From contig CM055107.1 of NCBI GenBank assembly GCA_029204225.1, positions 44,646,044-44,710,043 of the forward strand: a stretch of DNA of 64,000 nucleotides. The letters run 5' to 3'. Below the pieces are notes generated by a model. That model saw only the letters and a list, made by a program, of their open reading frames with translations. It had not been told where the DNA came from and did not search any database. The position numbers and the translations under genes were made by a program. Source of the DNA: Diphasiastrum complanatum (lineage: Eukaryota > Streptophyta > Lycopodiopsida > Lycopodiales > Lycopodiaceae). This document shows positions 1 to 10,102 of the stretch, one piece after another. Positions within the stretch are counted from its first letter, which is position 1, and every line of letters starts with the position of its first letter.

Positions 1-138
1 TGTACAGATCTTGCTCTGTATGCTGTTAATTGAAGCCATTGCTTCTGAAGTGTGTTCTCTTGTTGATAGTTGTTTGTTTGAATGTTTGGCCTCCTGAATC
101 TGATAGCCTTTTGGCTATGTTAGATTATGACAAGGTAT

Positions 139-150
139 GCTCTAATACCA
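139..150 (-). other. primer-binding-site-like motif
   Basis: Read on the minus strand this is TGGTATTAGAGC, one base from the plant initiator-Met primer binding site TGGTATCAGAGC. It would place the 3' end of a minus-strand LTR just to its right, with the element body running off the left edge of the window. No matching second LTR is visible, so this is a lone motif. The leucine-rich ORF over positions 30-218 has no recognisable domain and was not called. Confidence 0.35.
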
Positions 151-550
151 CTGATGTGAAAAATGCGCGACGCGTGCAGTCGCAGACGCGAAACAATTCA
201 GATGGATTTCAGATATGATTGCTGGTCACTACCAGTTGTATCATTCCTACAATCCTCCAGAATCATGTAGACAGACATTGTTGATCTATGTTTTGATTAA
301 CACATCATTCAACAAAATTCAACGAGTGTGCGAAATTGATAAAACGAGTAAATGAGATACACAAATGATGGCAAACAACAATTCATTCAAGATCAGAAGA
401 GATAAAAGAGATATGTGCGTAATGGCTACAATATCATCTATTGATATTCTCATTTTTCGTGCACTGTATGACAGACCCACACATCGTGTTGCCAATTAGG
501 GTCCTTTTTGGACTCAAAAAGGGCCTCCTGCTGGCGCACACACACCCCAG

Positions 551-685
551 GCTAGCACACTCCGGGCCGCTAGCCCGACTCGATGCCCAGCGCGCTGGTT
601 GCGAGTAGTGACTGAAGCCGACCATGTGGCTGAATCTGGGTAGCTGGGCATCGAGCCCGAGCTAGCGGCCCAAAGTGTGCTGGCT
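551..685. repeat. large imperfect inverted repeat (foldback)
   Basis: Positions 551-591 and 643-685 are reverse complements over about 41-43 bp with a few mismatches, around a loop of about 51 bp. Both arms carry GGGCCGCTAGC and CTCGATGCCCAGC. Part of the arm recurs directly just downstream (GCTGGGCATC near 729-738). The arms are far more GC-rich than the flanks. It could be a foldback transposon or a rearranged repeat; no TSD was found. Confidence 0.7.
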
Positions 686-739
686 CGGAGTAGCGCCCTG
701 GTCGAATGTAGTGGCTGAAGCATCGAGCTGGGCATCAAG

Positions 740-1265
740 CACACTTCCAACCATCACATTAGCATCCAATTTGATTAACCTCCCTTTCTTGAAACCACTA
801 GCAACACATTTTTCATCTTTCAAGATAGAACATGCTCTATGCTGGAAATGTACATCTAATCCACTTTTTTATAAGTTGTTCTACACTCAACAAGCTCTTT
901 GTAATTGAAGGTACATAAAGAACATTGTCTAGATCTACTTTTTTAGATGATCCTAGACATAAAGGAATTGATCCAACACCTACAATCTCACATTCTTGAT
1001 CACTTGCCATGAAGATAAATCTCTTAGAACTATTGTAAGAAAGTAAATTGGAAAAGTAGTCTGTTTGGTGAGTCATGTGAGAGCTTGCCCCACTATCAAT
1101 CCACCAAGTGTCTTGATTAGATGTTTGTGGTGAGGATACCATCAAAGATAGATTGCACTCTTCCTCCTCCTCAAGAACAAGATTTCCTTGATTGTCCTTC
1201 TCTTAAGCATTCTTCTTCTTCTAGCACTCGGATGCAAAATGTCCCTTTTTCCCACAAAAGTCGCA
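740..1265 (-). pseudogene. Ty1/copia gag-protease fragment
   Basis: Read on the minus strand it starts near 1265 with the end of a CCHC zinc knuckle (FCGKKGHFAS), then an acidic linker, then the aspartic-protease motif WWIDSGASSHMT. It ends in the pre-integrase region (GFKKGRLIKLDANV) near 740. A frameshift lies near 868, in a run of A/T. The closest relative in the window is the copia pol at 56459-59990. Integrase and reverse transcriptase are absent. Its right edge abuts the DUF2921 copy at about 1264. Confidence 0.8.
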
Positions 1266-3502
1266 TCCTTCTGGATCACCCACGTGAATCAGAGCTTACC
1301 AGGATCTCGACTATTTGATCGGCAATAACATTGACGAATTTCTTTTCGACCCGGGCTCCTCCGTACTCACCATCTTATTGGAAGGGTTGTACACCGAGAG
1401 CGAAGCTAGTAGATCTCTTTGCATGCTCGGATGCACTGTTCTGCCCCATGGGAGCTCAATTGTCTCCAATCCTTGGTCAGATCTTCCACTCCATCCAATA
1501 CAATCCCCAACAACAAGTAGAACTTGCAACCTGATGCTCCAGTTAGATTATCCAATAGAAATGTCCCTCACAAGCCGCGCTATTAGAGGCGTCCTCAAAA
1601 GCCTATCAAGCCCTGAAGAGTGGAGTTATTTTGATCCCATCAGGGTTGTGTCTCAAATGGGGGCCGATGCAAGCTATGAGTTCAGAGCTGGAGGACTTGT
1701 AAAGGAAGCTTGTAAGGGTGCTGCCCCAAGTGCGGAAGATACGGAAATTAGTCGTGGCTATCACATCTGTACTATAGTGAGGGAGTCGCTGAATGGGCAA
1801 CAGTTGGAGCCACTTTTCAACTGGAAATGCATTAAGTCTGAGGAATATTGCGCCAAGCTTGGTCCTTTCAAGAGCAAAGGGGGTTTACCTGTGCCAAGAA
1901 ACGGCTCGAAGATTTTGATTCAAGATGTCAGGTGCGTCGAGCTGGAGGATGAACGTTCAGGAAAAGTTGCAAATATAAGTGCTGTCTTCAGAGCAATTCC
2001 TCCAAGTCAAGATCAGAACCTTGTCTTTCGGCACATGGGCCTGGATGGGCTTACTCTTGTGGCAGAGGGCATGTGGAGCTCAGGGAAACTCTGCATGATT
2101 GCTTGTGCCGATGGCTCTCAGACGGATTGTAACATTAGGATCCGTCTTTACATCCCAACTGAACTTTCAATCACTCAAAGGAGCGTGCTTGTTGGCACCA
2201 TTTCCAGCTTAGATGGAAATGATGCTATTTCCTTTGATCCCTTGTCATTCCATCAGCCGGTTTCTCCCGGTTTTCGTTCAAGTATTCTAGGCATGCACTA
2301 CAAGTATACCAAAATCAACAATGTAGGTGCCATTATGAAAAGAGAAGAACCTCTTGGCCAAAGCCAAAAGATCGGATCCTCATTGCTGAAGTATCCCTCA
2401 ACTCGCAGCTACTATTCATTGAGTGAGGACCTTAGAGTGCGTTCACCTATCATTTCACAGAAAAGCTTTCACTCACCAAGTTATTTCGGCTTAAACATCA
2501 TTGCCATAGAGAAATTTGTGATTGACTGGACCCGTTTATCCAACTTTTCTACGGAGGTTGCTGTAGAACTATCACCCCAAGCTGGCCATGTGGGTCCTAA
2601 AGAAGAGGGGAAATTTGTGAAGGTAGCTGCTCAATTGGTGGTAAGCCATCCTGAAATCCCTGAAACTAGGTCTCCGGTGATTCATGGAGAGGGACTCTAC
2701 AACCCTAGAACAGGTAAGATGTATCTCGTGGGCTGTAAATAGGTAGCTGCAGCATGGCAAGTATTGCAAAACAACAAGTTTAATTTGGTTGATGGGCTGG
2801 ATTGCAATGTTGAAGTCATTGATCGATTCCCTCCAAAGAATGCTGAATTGCTGGTCAAACCGACAGTCAGTGTACAATCACTAGTCGCCGTACCAAGGAT
2901 GATCCTTTTTTCTCTCCTCAGGTCAGTTTGCAAACAAGTCAGCATCTTTATCAACGGCAAAGGAAGGGGATCGTCACTAGAAAGAGCCTAGAGGCTGGCC
3001 TTCGTCTGGTGACATTGTCCTTAATGCCGATGTGCATTGCCAGCGAACTCATCTATATTATAAAAAACAAAGATTCAGCTCCTTTTTCTCTCTTGTCATG
3101 CTCGGCGTTCAGGCAATGAGCTATGGGGTCTCTTTAGTAGGTGATGAAGCTTTTTATGCAAAGCGTCATTTTAATAGGCATGAAGCCAGGTTTTCAGAGT
3201 TGGGAGAAGGTGAATGGACTCAGGAAATCATGTTTCTTAGTAAGCTTCTCCTTTTGGTCACCTTTCTTTTTAGTATACATCTTTGTCAAAAGGTTGTCAA
3301 GGCACGTATTCAACTATGTACCCAACGCCCATTGGAGCCCGGAAGAATCCCAAGCGAAAGAAAAGTTTTCCTGATCTTTCTTCTCATTCATGCAATGGGC
3401 TTTCTGTTAGTGCTTACTATGAATTCTTTGTACAACAGAACAAGCCAGGTCATAGTCAGATCTGTTGAATGGCAACAACATGTCAAAGAGCAAAATGCAC
3501 AA
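1266..3502 (+). pseudogene. DUF2921 family membrane protein, copy A (decayed)
   Basis: This is a truncated copy of the gene at 37044-40240. It starts inside the N-terminal extracellular domain and keeps the signature GLYNPRTGKMYLVGC. It continues through the transmembrane region to the VEWQQ segment, where it stops matching copy B at about 3502. Lesions: an internal 5' deletion of about 60 bp at a shared AAT (near 1286), an in-frame TAG at 2740-2742 where copy B has GAG, a 1-bp deletion near 2870, and later frame changes. DUF2921 proteins are plant-specific, with a signal peptide, long extracytoplasmic domains and C-terminal membrane spans; their biochemical role is not established to my knowledge. 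The 5' edge is fused to a copia zinc-knuckle sequence, so no native promoter is attached. Confidence 0.85.
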
Positions 3503-3922
3503 AAACAGCTATATACTGCAACTTTTCCAATGGTTTTACAGAAGAATCCAAATTCGTCATAATACAAAATCGACGGATTATAAAAAATTTCAAAAAGCAT
3601 GCAAATTTATACAAGCCAGTAGGCTATAGACACACAATAAAATTTTGTATATTAGATAAAAATATTTACAAAGTACAATTCAGCAGTATCTAATCTGCTT
3701 CCGATATTTTTTCCAATGAAAGTTGCAACTTAGAATCATGCAACAATTTTCTTCTTTCATATGGATCCAATAGCTCATAGTTTTCATGCTTACTCAGATC
3801 AACGTAAGCAACATACACTACAAAATGAGATGATCTGAACATGGAATTCACTAGTCCATATCCTAAAATTTTAACCGCAATAGTTTTCTTTACAAAAATT
3901 GTTTTATGCACCTTATTAAAAT

Positions 3923-4196
3923 AGTTAGAATTAAAGTAGAATCATTGTGTTACTGTACTGTGGGTCCTATCAGTTGATAAGGATCAGTTGGCCTCGCCAC
4001 GAGGCAAGTCGACGAGACACGCGTCCCGCCAACGGCAACCTGGGTCATGCATGGGTTGTCTGAGTGAACAACTATATGTACAGTGTAATTTCATTTTGAG
4101 AAATACAGTTGCTATGTTGGCTTGCTGTGGAGAGTGTTTTTTGTCTGTGTTACTATGTAGCATGATCTGTGTTCCTGTGTAAAGCAAATTCTAAGT
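3923..4196 (+). repeat. 5' LTR of copia element
   Basis: This 274-bp repeat starts AGTTAGAATT and ends AATTCTAAGT, a near-perfect short terminal inversion without the usual TG...CA ends. The limits are set by the AAAAT TSD, by the adjacent PBS, and by two further copies with the same ends. Confidence 0.88.
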
Positions 4197-4208
4197 TGGT
4201 ATCAGAGC

Positions 4209-5270
4209 CATACAGGGAGTGGACACAATACAACATCGCCGTTGAAGAGAGCTTAGGAAGAACTGTCTTCTGAGCGGCAGGTTGAAGACGAAAAGAGAAG
4301 CACTGGTGCACGGTTTCTAGTTTATAGAGGCTTGCCAAGCTCAAGAGAGTGATTAGTAGCCTGTGCATAGCATCAGACATGGTAAAAACTTGGTGAAAAA
4401 TTGACAATTTTGAAGCCAGTTGAAAATTGAAACCGGGTTTGGGATTACGGTTTTCTACACATAATTGGTGATTTCTTCGCTGTTTGTGCACCGTTTTGAA
4501 TGCCGTAAAAACAGGAAGGAAGCTAATTATATTGTCAACCAGCCATGGAGAGATTCTGAGGTTTATGTCAGAGATTTGTCTACAGACAGTTAACCTAGCA
4601 GATTTACGGTAAAAGATGAAAAAAAGCCACTTTGTCAAGTCGAGCTAAAATCACTGTTTCTCCACGAAATTTCATGATTGAACACTCTACAGATTTGGTA
4701 TCAGTAGGGCGACCCTGCTCCAGGCCTCAGAACGTGCTCAAATTGATCTGAAGGCGAGTTTGATCAAGCAACAGGTAGCTTGGGGAGGCACGGCCGTAGA
4801 CAGGGAGGTCGCAGATATGTTCGCGCGTGGAACCAAGGCAAAACTGTAGTGTTTTGAAGTGGACAACGCTTGCAAGAGTCTCCATTAGTGCACAAAAGTG
4901 CTGAGAACCGTTAAATAGAGAATTTACAAGATCGACGGCTCAGATCATGTTACCTAGGAGGGATATCCACAGTTGGATCAGAATTGACCATTGGATGGAG
5001 TCTGAAGGGTTTTTTGAAGAGGGCCCTGAAGAAGTGAAGTGCATTTTGGCCTTCAACTTTATTAAAAAATTTCATACTGAAATTGGACTTGGGTCCCTTT
5101 ATAAGTGAAGAGCGAAGTTTCTTCAAAGTGAAGAAACAGTTCAAAAACAAAGAAAATCCTTATTTTTGGGTCCTTTGCCCGTTTTGACCCAAACGAAAGG
5201 CTATAACCTCCAAACGAAGGGCACCGGGACTGTACCTGCAAGTACGGTACGACTCTAGCATCTTCATATC
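4209..5270 (+). other. copia internal leader with no recognisable gag
   Basis: This stretch lies between the PBS and the protease. In no frame do I see a UBN2/gag-like region or a CCHC zinc knuckle. The ORF on the opposite strand at 4153-4638 has no recognisable content. It is either a gag deletion or replaced sequence. Confidence 0.6.
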
Positions 5271-5274
5271 TGCA

Positions 5275-8200
5275 TTGTCATCTAATCAAGATGATCAAGC
5301 ATGGTATATTGACTCGGGAGCCACAAGACACATGATAGGTAACAAGAATTGGTTCAGTAGCTTGAAAGTGTTGCATAATGGAATGTCCGTTTCACAAGCA
5401 AATGGTAAGGTGTGCAAGATCAAGGGGATAGGCACTGTTTTAATCCAACTACCTGATGGCAAAAGCAGAATGATCAGGGAGGTACTTTACGTACCAGGTT
5501 TGAAGAAAATCTACTTTTTGTTGGAGTCATTACTGATCAAAAGTTGAAAGTAGAATTTGCCCATGATCGCTGCTTTGTGAAGGATGTGAACCAAAAGTTC
5601 AAAGTTATTGCGGATGGAGTAAGGGAGCCCAATACAAAATTGTACAGATTGAATGCTACAATCAAGGGGAACATAGACTTGTATCGTCCATTCCATCACA
5701 AACTAAGTTGTGGCATAAGAGGCTTGGTCACTTGAACTTGAAAAGCCTCAATTTGATGAGGAAATTGGAGATGGTAATAGGATTGCCTACCATTGAAGAC
5801 CACTTGAAATTGATGTCGAATCATGTGTATATGGGAAGCAGCATCGAGAGAAGCTCAATAAAGGTGGTGTTTCAAGAGCAAAGAACATCCTGGATTCAAT
5901 CCACATAGATTTATGCGAGCCTATGAGGACCATGTCCTTAGGTAAAGGCTTCTATTTCATGACCTTTTATTGATGATATGTCACGTAAGACATGGATCTA
6001 CTTCTTGAAGAAAAAATCAGATGCATTTGACAATTTCAAGAGCTTCAAAGCATTGGTCAAAAGTCAGACAGGTAGGAAGATCAAAGTCCTAAGATCAGAT
6101 AGTGGAGGTGAGTACAAGTCTAATGACTTCAATGATCTTTGTGATCAATGTGGGATTAAAAGACAATTTACGCAAGCTCATACTCCTGCTCTCAATGGTG
6201 TAGCTGAGCGCAAGAATCGTACGATTGTGGAAAGTGCCAAATCTATGCTAGCTGAGATGAAACTATCAAAAGAATTTTGGTCAGAAGCATGCAGTACGGT
6301 AGTCTATCTTCAAAATAGAAATCCTACCATTGCCATACCAAAGATAACACCTAAGGAAGCATTCACGAAGAAGAAGCCAAAGGTGAACCACTTGCGAATC
6401 TTTGGATGTAAGGCCTTTGTACACATTTCTAAGGAAGAGAGATGTAACCTTGATGTAAAAGCTATCAAGTGTATATTCCTAGGATATGATGATCGTGTGA
6501 AGGGCTGTAGATATTTTGATCCAGTGGAAAACAAAATCCATGTAAGCCGTGATGTTATCTTTGATGAATCCAAGATGTATGAGACGAGAATGCTGAGAAG
6601 ATAGATACATCCAGTGGGAAAGATGGTATAGTGAGGATATTACCTAATGATGATCCATTCATTGACCTTCCAAGTGATGAAAAAGAGGATACATCTCAAG
6701 ATACTACTACTCAACCTCAAGAGACAGGTTGGAGAGGTAGGAACAAACCTTTGGTGCAAGAAGGATTAAAATTGCAGGTGACAAACGCAGGGAGAAGGAT
6801 GTTTTGTGGCATACATTTTCACCAAGAAGCCAATCACCTGACAGGAAGCTCCCTAAGTGGTTTGAGAGATTGTTGGAGACCCGTGATATGGATGACTTTC
6901 CTAGATCATCTAGCCAGGGAGAGCTACGAAGATTAACAAGAGAGAAGACACAACCTGAAAGATATGAAGCAAATTGTGCTCTCTTATCTAGCATTATTCA
7001 AAGCAAAGAACCTTTGACTTATGGTGAAGTGAAGGATGATGACATTTGGGTCAAGGCCATGGGAGAGGAGATGGAGTCAATTGCTAAGCATAGCACGTGG
7101 GACTTAGTAGAACCACCAGTTGGCAAGAAACCCATTGGTTGCAAATGGGTATACAGGACTAAGTACCATGCAGATGGAAGTATAGCAAAGCACAAGGCAA
7201 GATTGGTGATCAAAGGGTATGCACAAAGTAAAGGCATCGACTATGAGGAGACCTTTGCGCTGGTATGTAAGTGGAATACTCTACGTCTACTTGTTGCTTT
7301 AGCTTCACATTTTGGTTGGCCTTTGCATCAGATGGATGTGAAATCTGCTTTTCTAAATGGTGAGCTAGAAGAAGAGGTGTTCATGGATCAACCTGAAGGC
7401 TTTGTAGCAAAGGGACAGGAAAATAAAGTATGTCACTTGAAGAAAGTGCTTTATGGTCCTAAACAGGCACCACATGCGTGGTATAGCAGGACTGATGCCT
7501 ACTTTCATTCAAAGGAGATGGTGAGAACACACTCTGATCCAAATCTATATGTCTTATGCTTTGATGGTATGGTTGCTTTGATTGCTCTTTATGTTGATGA
7601 CTTGATTATTACGAGAAATAATCAAGAGATGATAGATATGATCAAGAAAGACCTCATGGAACAATTTGAGATGACAGATCTCAGCCTAATGCATTATTGC
7701 CTTGGTGTAGAAGTGTGGCAAAAAGAACACGAAGTGGGTTTAACACAGGTGAAGTATGTCAAAGAGTTGCTGCACAGGTTTAGGTTGCAGGATTGCAAAC
7801 CAGTGAATACTCCTATTGAACCAGGTAAAAAGCTTTCTAAGCTTGATGAGTCACAGTCATTTGATGCTATGCTATATAGGCAGTTAGTAGGGGGCTTGAT
7901 TTACCTTACCACGACTAGACCAGATATATGCTATGTTGTTGGCATTGTAAGTCAATTTATGGCAGCACTACAAAAACGCATTGGAAGGCAACTAAACGCA
8001 TTTTGCATTATGTGAAAGGCACTTCAAATTATGGCTTGATTTACAGGAAGCATGATGGGTTACTTGAGTTGTGTGGTTATGTGGATGCGGATTGGGGAGG
8101 TGACTATGATGATCGTAGATCCACCACAGGGTATGTATTCCAGTTTTGTGGTAGTTTCTTTTCCTGGTCTAGTAAGAAGCAAAGCACAATTGCTCTATCC

Positions 8201-8540
8201 ACCACAGAAGCAGAGTATAAGGCAATGTGTAGTGCAACACAGGAAGCTATATGGTTGAGACAAATCTTGGAAGAAGTTGGCATGAAGCAGAAAAATCCCA
8301 CGACATTACATAGTGACAGTCAGAGTGGCATTCAGCTAGCAAAGAATCCAGTGTTCCATGAGAGAACTAAACACATTGAGATTCAGTATCACTTTATACG
8401 TGAGAGGCTGCTGAGTCGTGAAATTCATGTTGTTCATTGTAGCACATAAGAACAACTAGCTGATATTCTCACTAAGCCACTTGTTGGAGAAAAGTTTGAT
8501 AAGTTTAGATCAAAGCTTTCTATACTGAAAGTTTGTTGAC
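5275..8540 (+). pseudogene. copia pol: protease, integrase, RT, RNase H (decayed)
   Basis: The protease holds WYIDSGATRHM (5275-5547). Integrase spans about 5708-6600 and includes WHKRLGHL, VLRSDSGGEY and NGVAERKNR, the last with the catalytic Glu. Reverse transcriptase runs from about 6950 (CKWVYRTKYHADG) through QMDVKSAFLNG and the active site YVDDLIIT (near 7590). RNase H begins at GYVDADWGGD and includes SSTEAEYKA-like ALSTTEAEYKA. Lesions are frame changes near 5540, 5700, 5960, 6590, 6800 and 7976, and an in-frame TAA at 8447-8449 where the related copy at 49.9-50.2 kb reads GAA (STEEQLAD). These enzymes copy the element RNA into DNA and insert it; this copy could not make an intact polyprotein. 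Confidence 0.9.
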
Positions 8541-8593
8541 TTTAAAGCTATGTATATGACTCTATAAAAAGTAGACTCTACTTTAAGGGAGAG

Positions 8594-8867
8594 AGCTAGA
8601 ATTAAAGTAGAATCACTGTGTTACTGTACTGTGGGTCCTATCAGTTGATAAGGATCAGTTGGCCTCACCACGAGGCAAGTCGACGGGACACGCGTCCCGC
8701 CAACGGCAACCTGGGTCATGCATGGGTTGCCTGAGTGAACAACTATATGTACAATGTAATTTCATTTTGAGAAATACAGTTGCTATGTGAGCTTGATGTG
8801 GAGAGTGTTTTCTGTCTGTGTTACTATGTAGCATGATCTGTGTTCTTGTGCAAAGCAAATTCTAAGT
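8594..8867 (+). repeat. 3' LTR of copia element
   Basis: This is the 274-bp partner of the 5' LTR, starting AGCTAGAATT directly after the polypurine tract and ending AATTCTAAGT before the AAAAT TSD. Confidence 0.88.
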
Positions 8868-10102
8868 AAAATTATGTCCTCCAAGAAAATGAGATAGTGC
8901 CTTGATTGCCATAATCATAGTTTCACCATGTTGATGAAACTTTGAATGGGCAACACTTATCTCATTATTCTTGAAGGACTTTAGATAGTGCCCGAGTGCG
9001 TGATCTCTTGAAAATTCTCCCGCAGAAGGTCTCTGCCCTCCTCGACGAATTGCGAAATCATCAAGGAAAATTGTTTCCTGAAATGATAAAAAACAAAGTA
9101 AGCTCCAGTATATAATCTGACATAACAAATCTACTAGTACTTGATAAGAGACAAAAACTTATGCATTCGGCTTTGTCTTCTCTGATTACTGTCTCTCCAT
9201 CAATATTATGTCCACCTTTCGATGTCAATATTGTTGGTGAATAGACAGTTGGCTATGGAAAACCAAGTTGACTTTGGATTCTAAGAAACTCCTCCTCAGA
9301 AGGTAGATCATCTTCTTTGTTGCGCATTTCCTCCACAGCCATTTTCAAGAAATCTTTCCCTGAATAGAACTTATCATTATGTACATCGTCAACACCAAGG
9401 AGAAGGTCGTCATCATCAAAATCAATTATATCTGAAAATTCATCAAGCCCTTTGTTCAAAATGCAAAGAGTCTTAGCTTCAGTGAAGTCAAAAGATCCGA
9501 TATATCTGATATTGTCAAAAAGGAATTATTATCTATATTATAAGTAGGCAAAGTGATCAAAGATTTATCAGAAGGAGAAAGCGTAGTGGGTGTTCTAGGG
9601 CCTATAAAAGTAGCCCTATTTCGAGCATGATCAAAATCAGAACAATCATCTAAATTAACACTCGTGTCAATAAAAAAAGGTATCTATATCTACAATCTTT
9701 GACTTTTCAGACTTTGTACCACTAGAAGAAGCTGCTTCAGAAGTGGAGGGCGCAAAGTTCGAATCTTCGGAAATATTTAACAAAAAGAAAAAAACAAAAG
9801 CAGACTGAAAATCAACAAATCTACATTTTTTTATTATGAATTGGGCACTCATCTACCTACTTGAAATCATTATGTAACTTGGTAAACATTCTGTCAAGCT
9901 TAGCTTTGTAGATATGCTTGTCGAGTGCCACCAGGTCCTGATAATGAATCATGTCTTTATTCTGAGACCTGAATAATGGAGTACTGAGCAGGGACTTAAA
10001 TTTGAGATATATCTCAGAAAATGCCTCCACACCAGGGCCCTCAGTTATAAAAGGTAGAATAAAAAGAAAAGGAGAAAAAAAAGATTTGAAATAGTCCAAC
10101 AT

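Larger units (their letters stand above)
3923..8867 (+). mobile_element. Ty1/copia retrotransposon with both LTRs and TSD
   Basis: The element is 4,945 bp. Two 274-bp LTRs lie at 3923-4196 and 8594-8867, with about a dozen differences by eye. A perfect 5-bp TSD AAAAT flanks it (3918-3922 and 8868-8872). The primer binding site TGGTATCAGAGC follows the 5' LTR directly (4197-4208), and a polypurine tract AAGGGAGAG precedes the 3' LTR. The protease starts about 1.07 kb after the PBS and no gag is recognisable between, so it is non-autonomous. It sits in the last exon of a minus-strand gene. The related truncated copy at 49529-51850 confirms the LTR limits. Confidence 0.92.
3690..10102 (-). pseudogene. 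unknown multi-exon gene interrupted by a copia insertion
   Basis: Read right to left, exons appear at 10102-9871 (starts MLDYFKSFF), 9804-9254 (acidic and Ser-rich, DDDDLLLGVDD), 9077-8873 (ETIFLDDFAIRRGG to FLGGHNF) and, beyond the copia insertion, 3917-3690 (KTIFVKKTIAVKILGYG to ISEAD, stop). Plausible introns include GTAGGT...CAG at 9870-9805 and an acceptor at 9080. Removing the element plus one TSD joins the last two parts in frame without a stop. Other lesions are a frame change near 9500 and a TAG after LGFP at about 9254. The C-terminal part looks like a compact folded domain and the middle is acidic and probably disordered. I do not recognise the family. The gene shares a divergent intergenic region with the histone-like gene on its right. 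Confidence 0.55.

Noticed and set aside
30-218. Hydrophobic 62-codon ORF at the left edge
   Set aside because: No recognisable domain, overlaps an LTR/PBS-like context.
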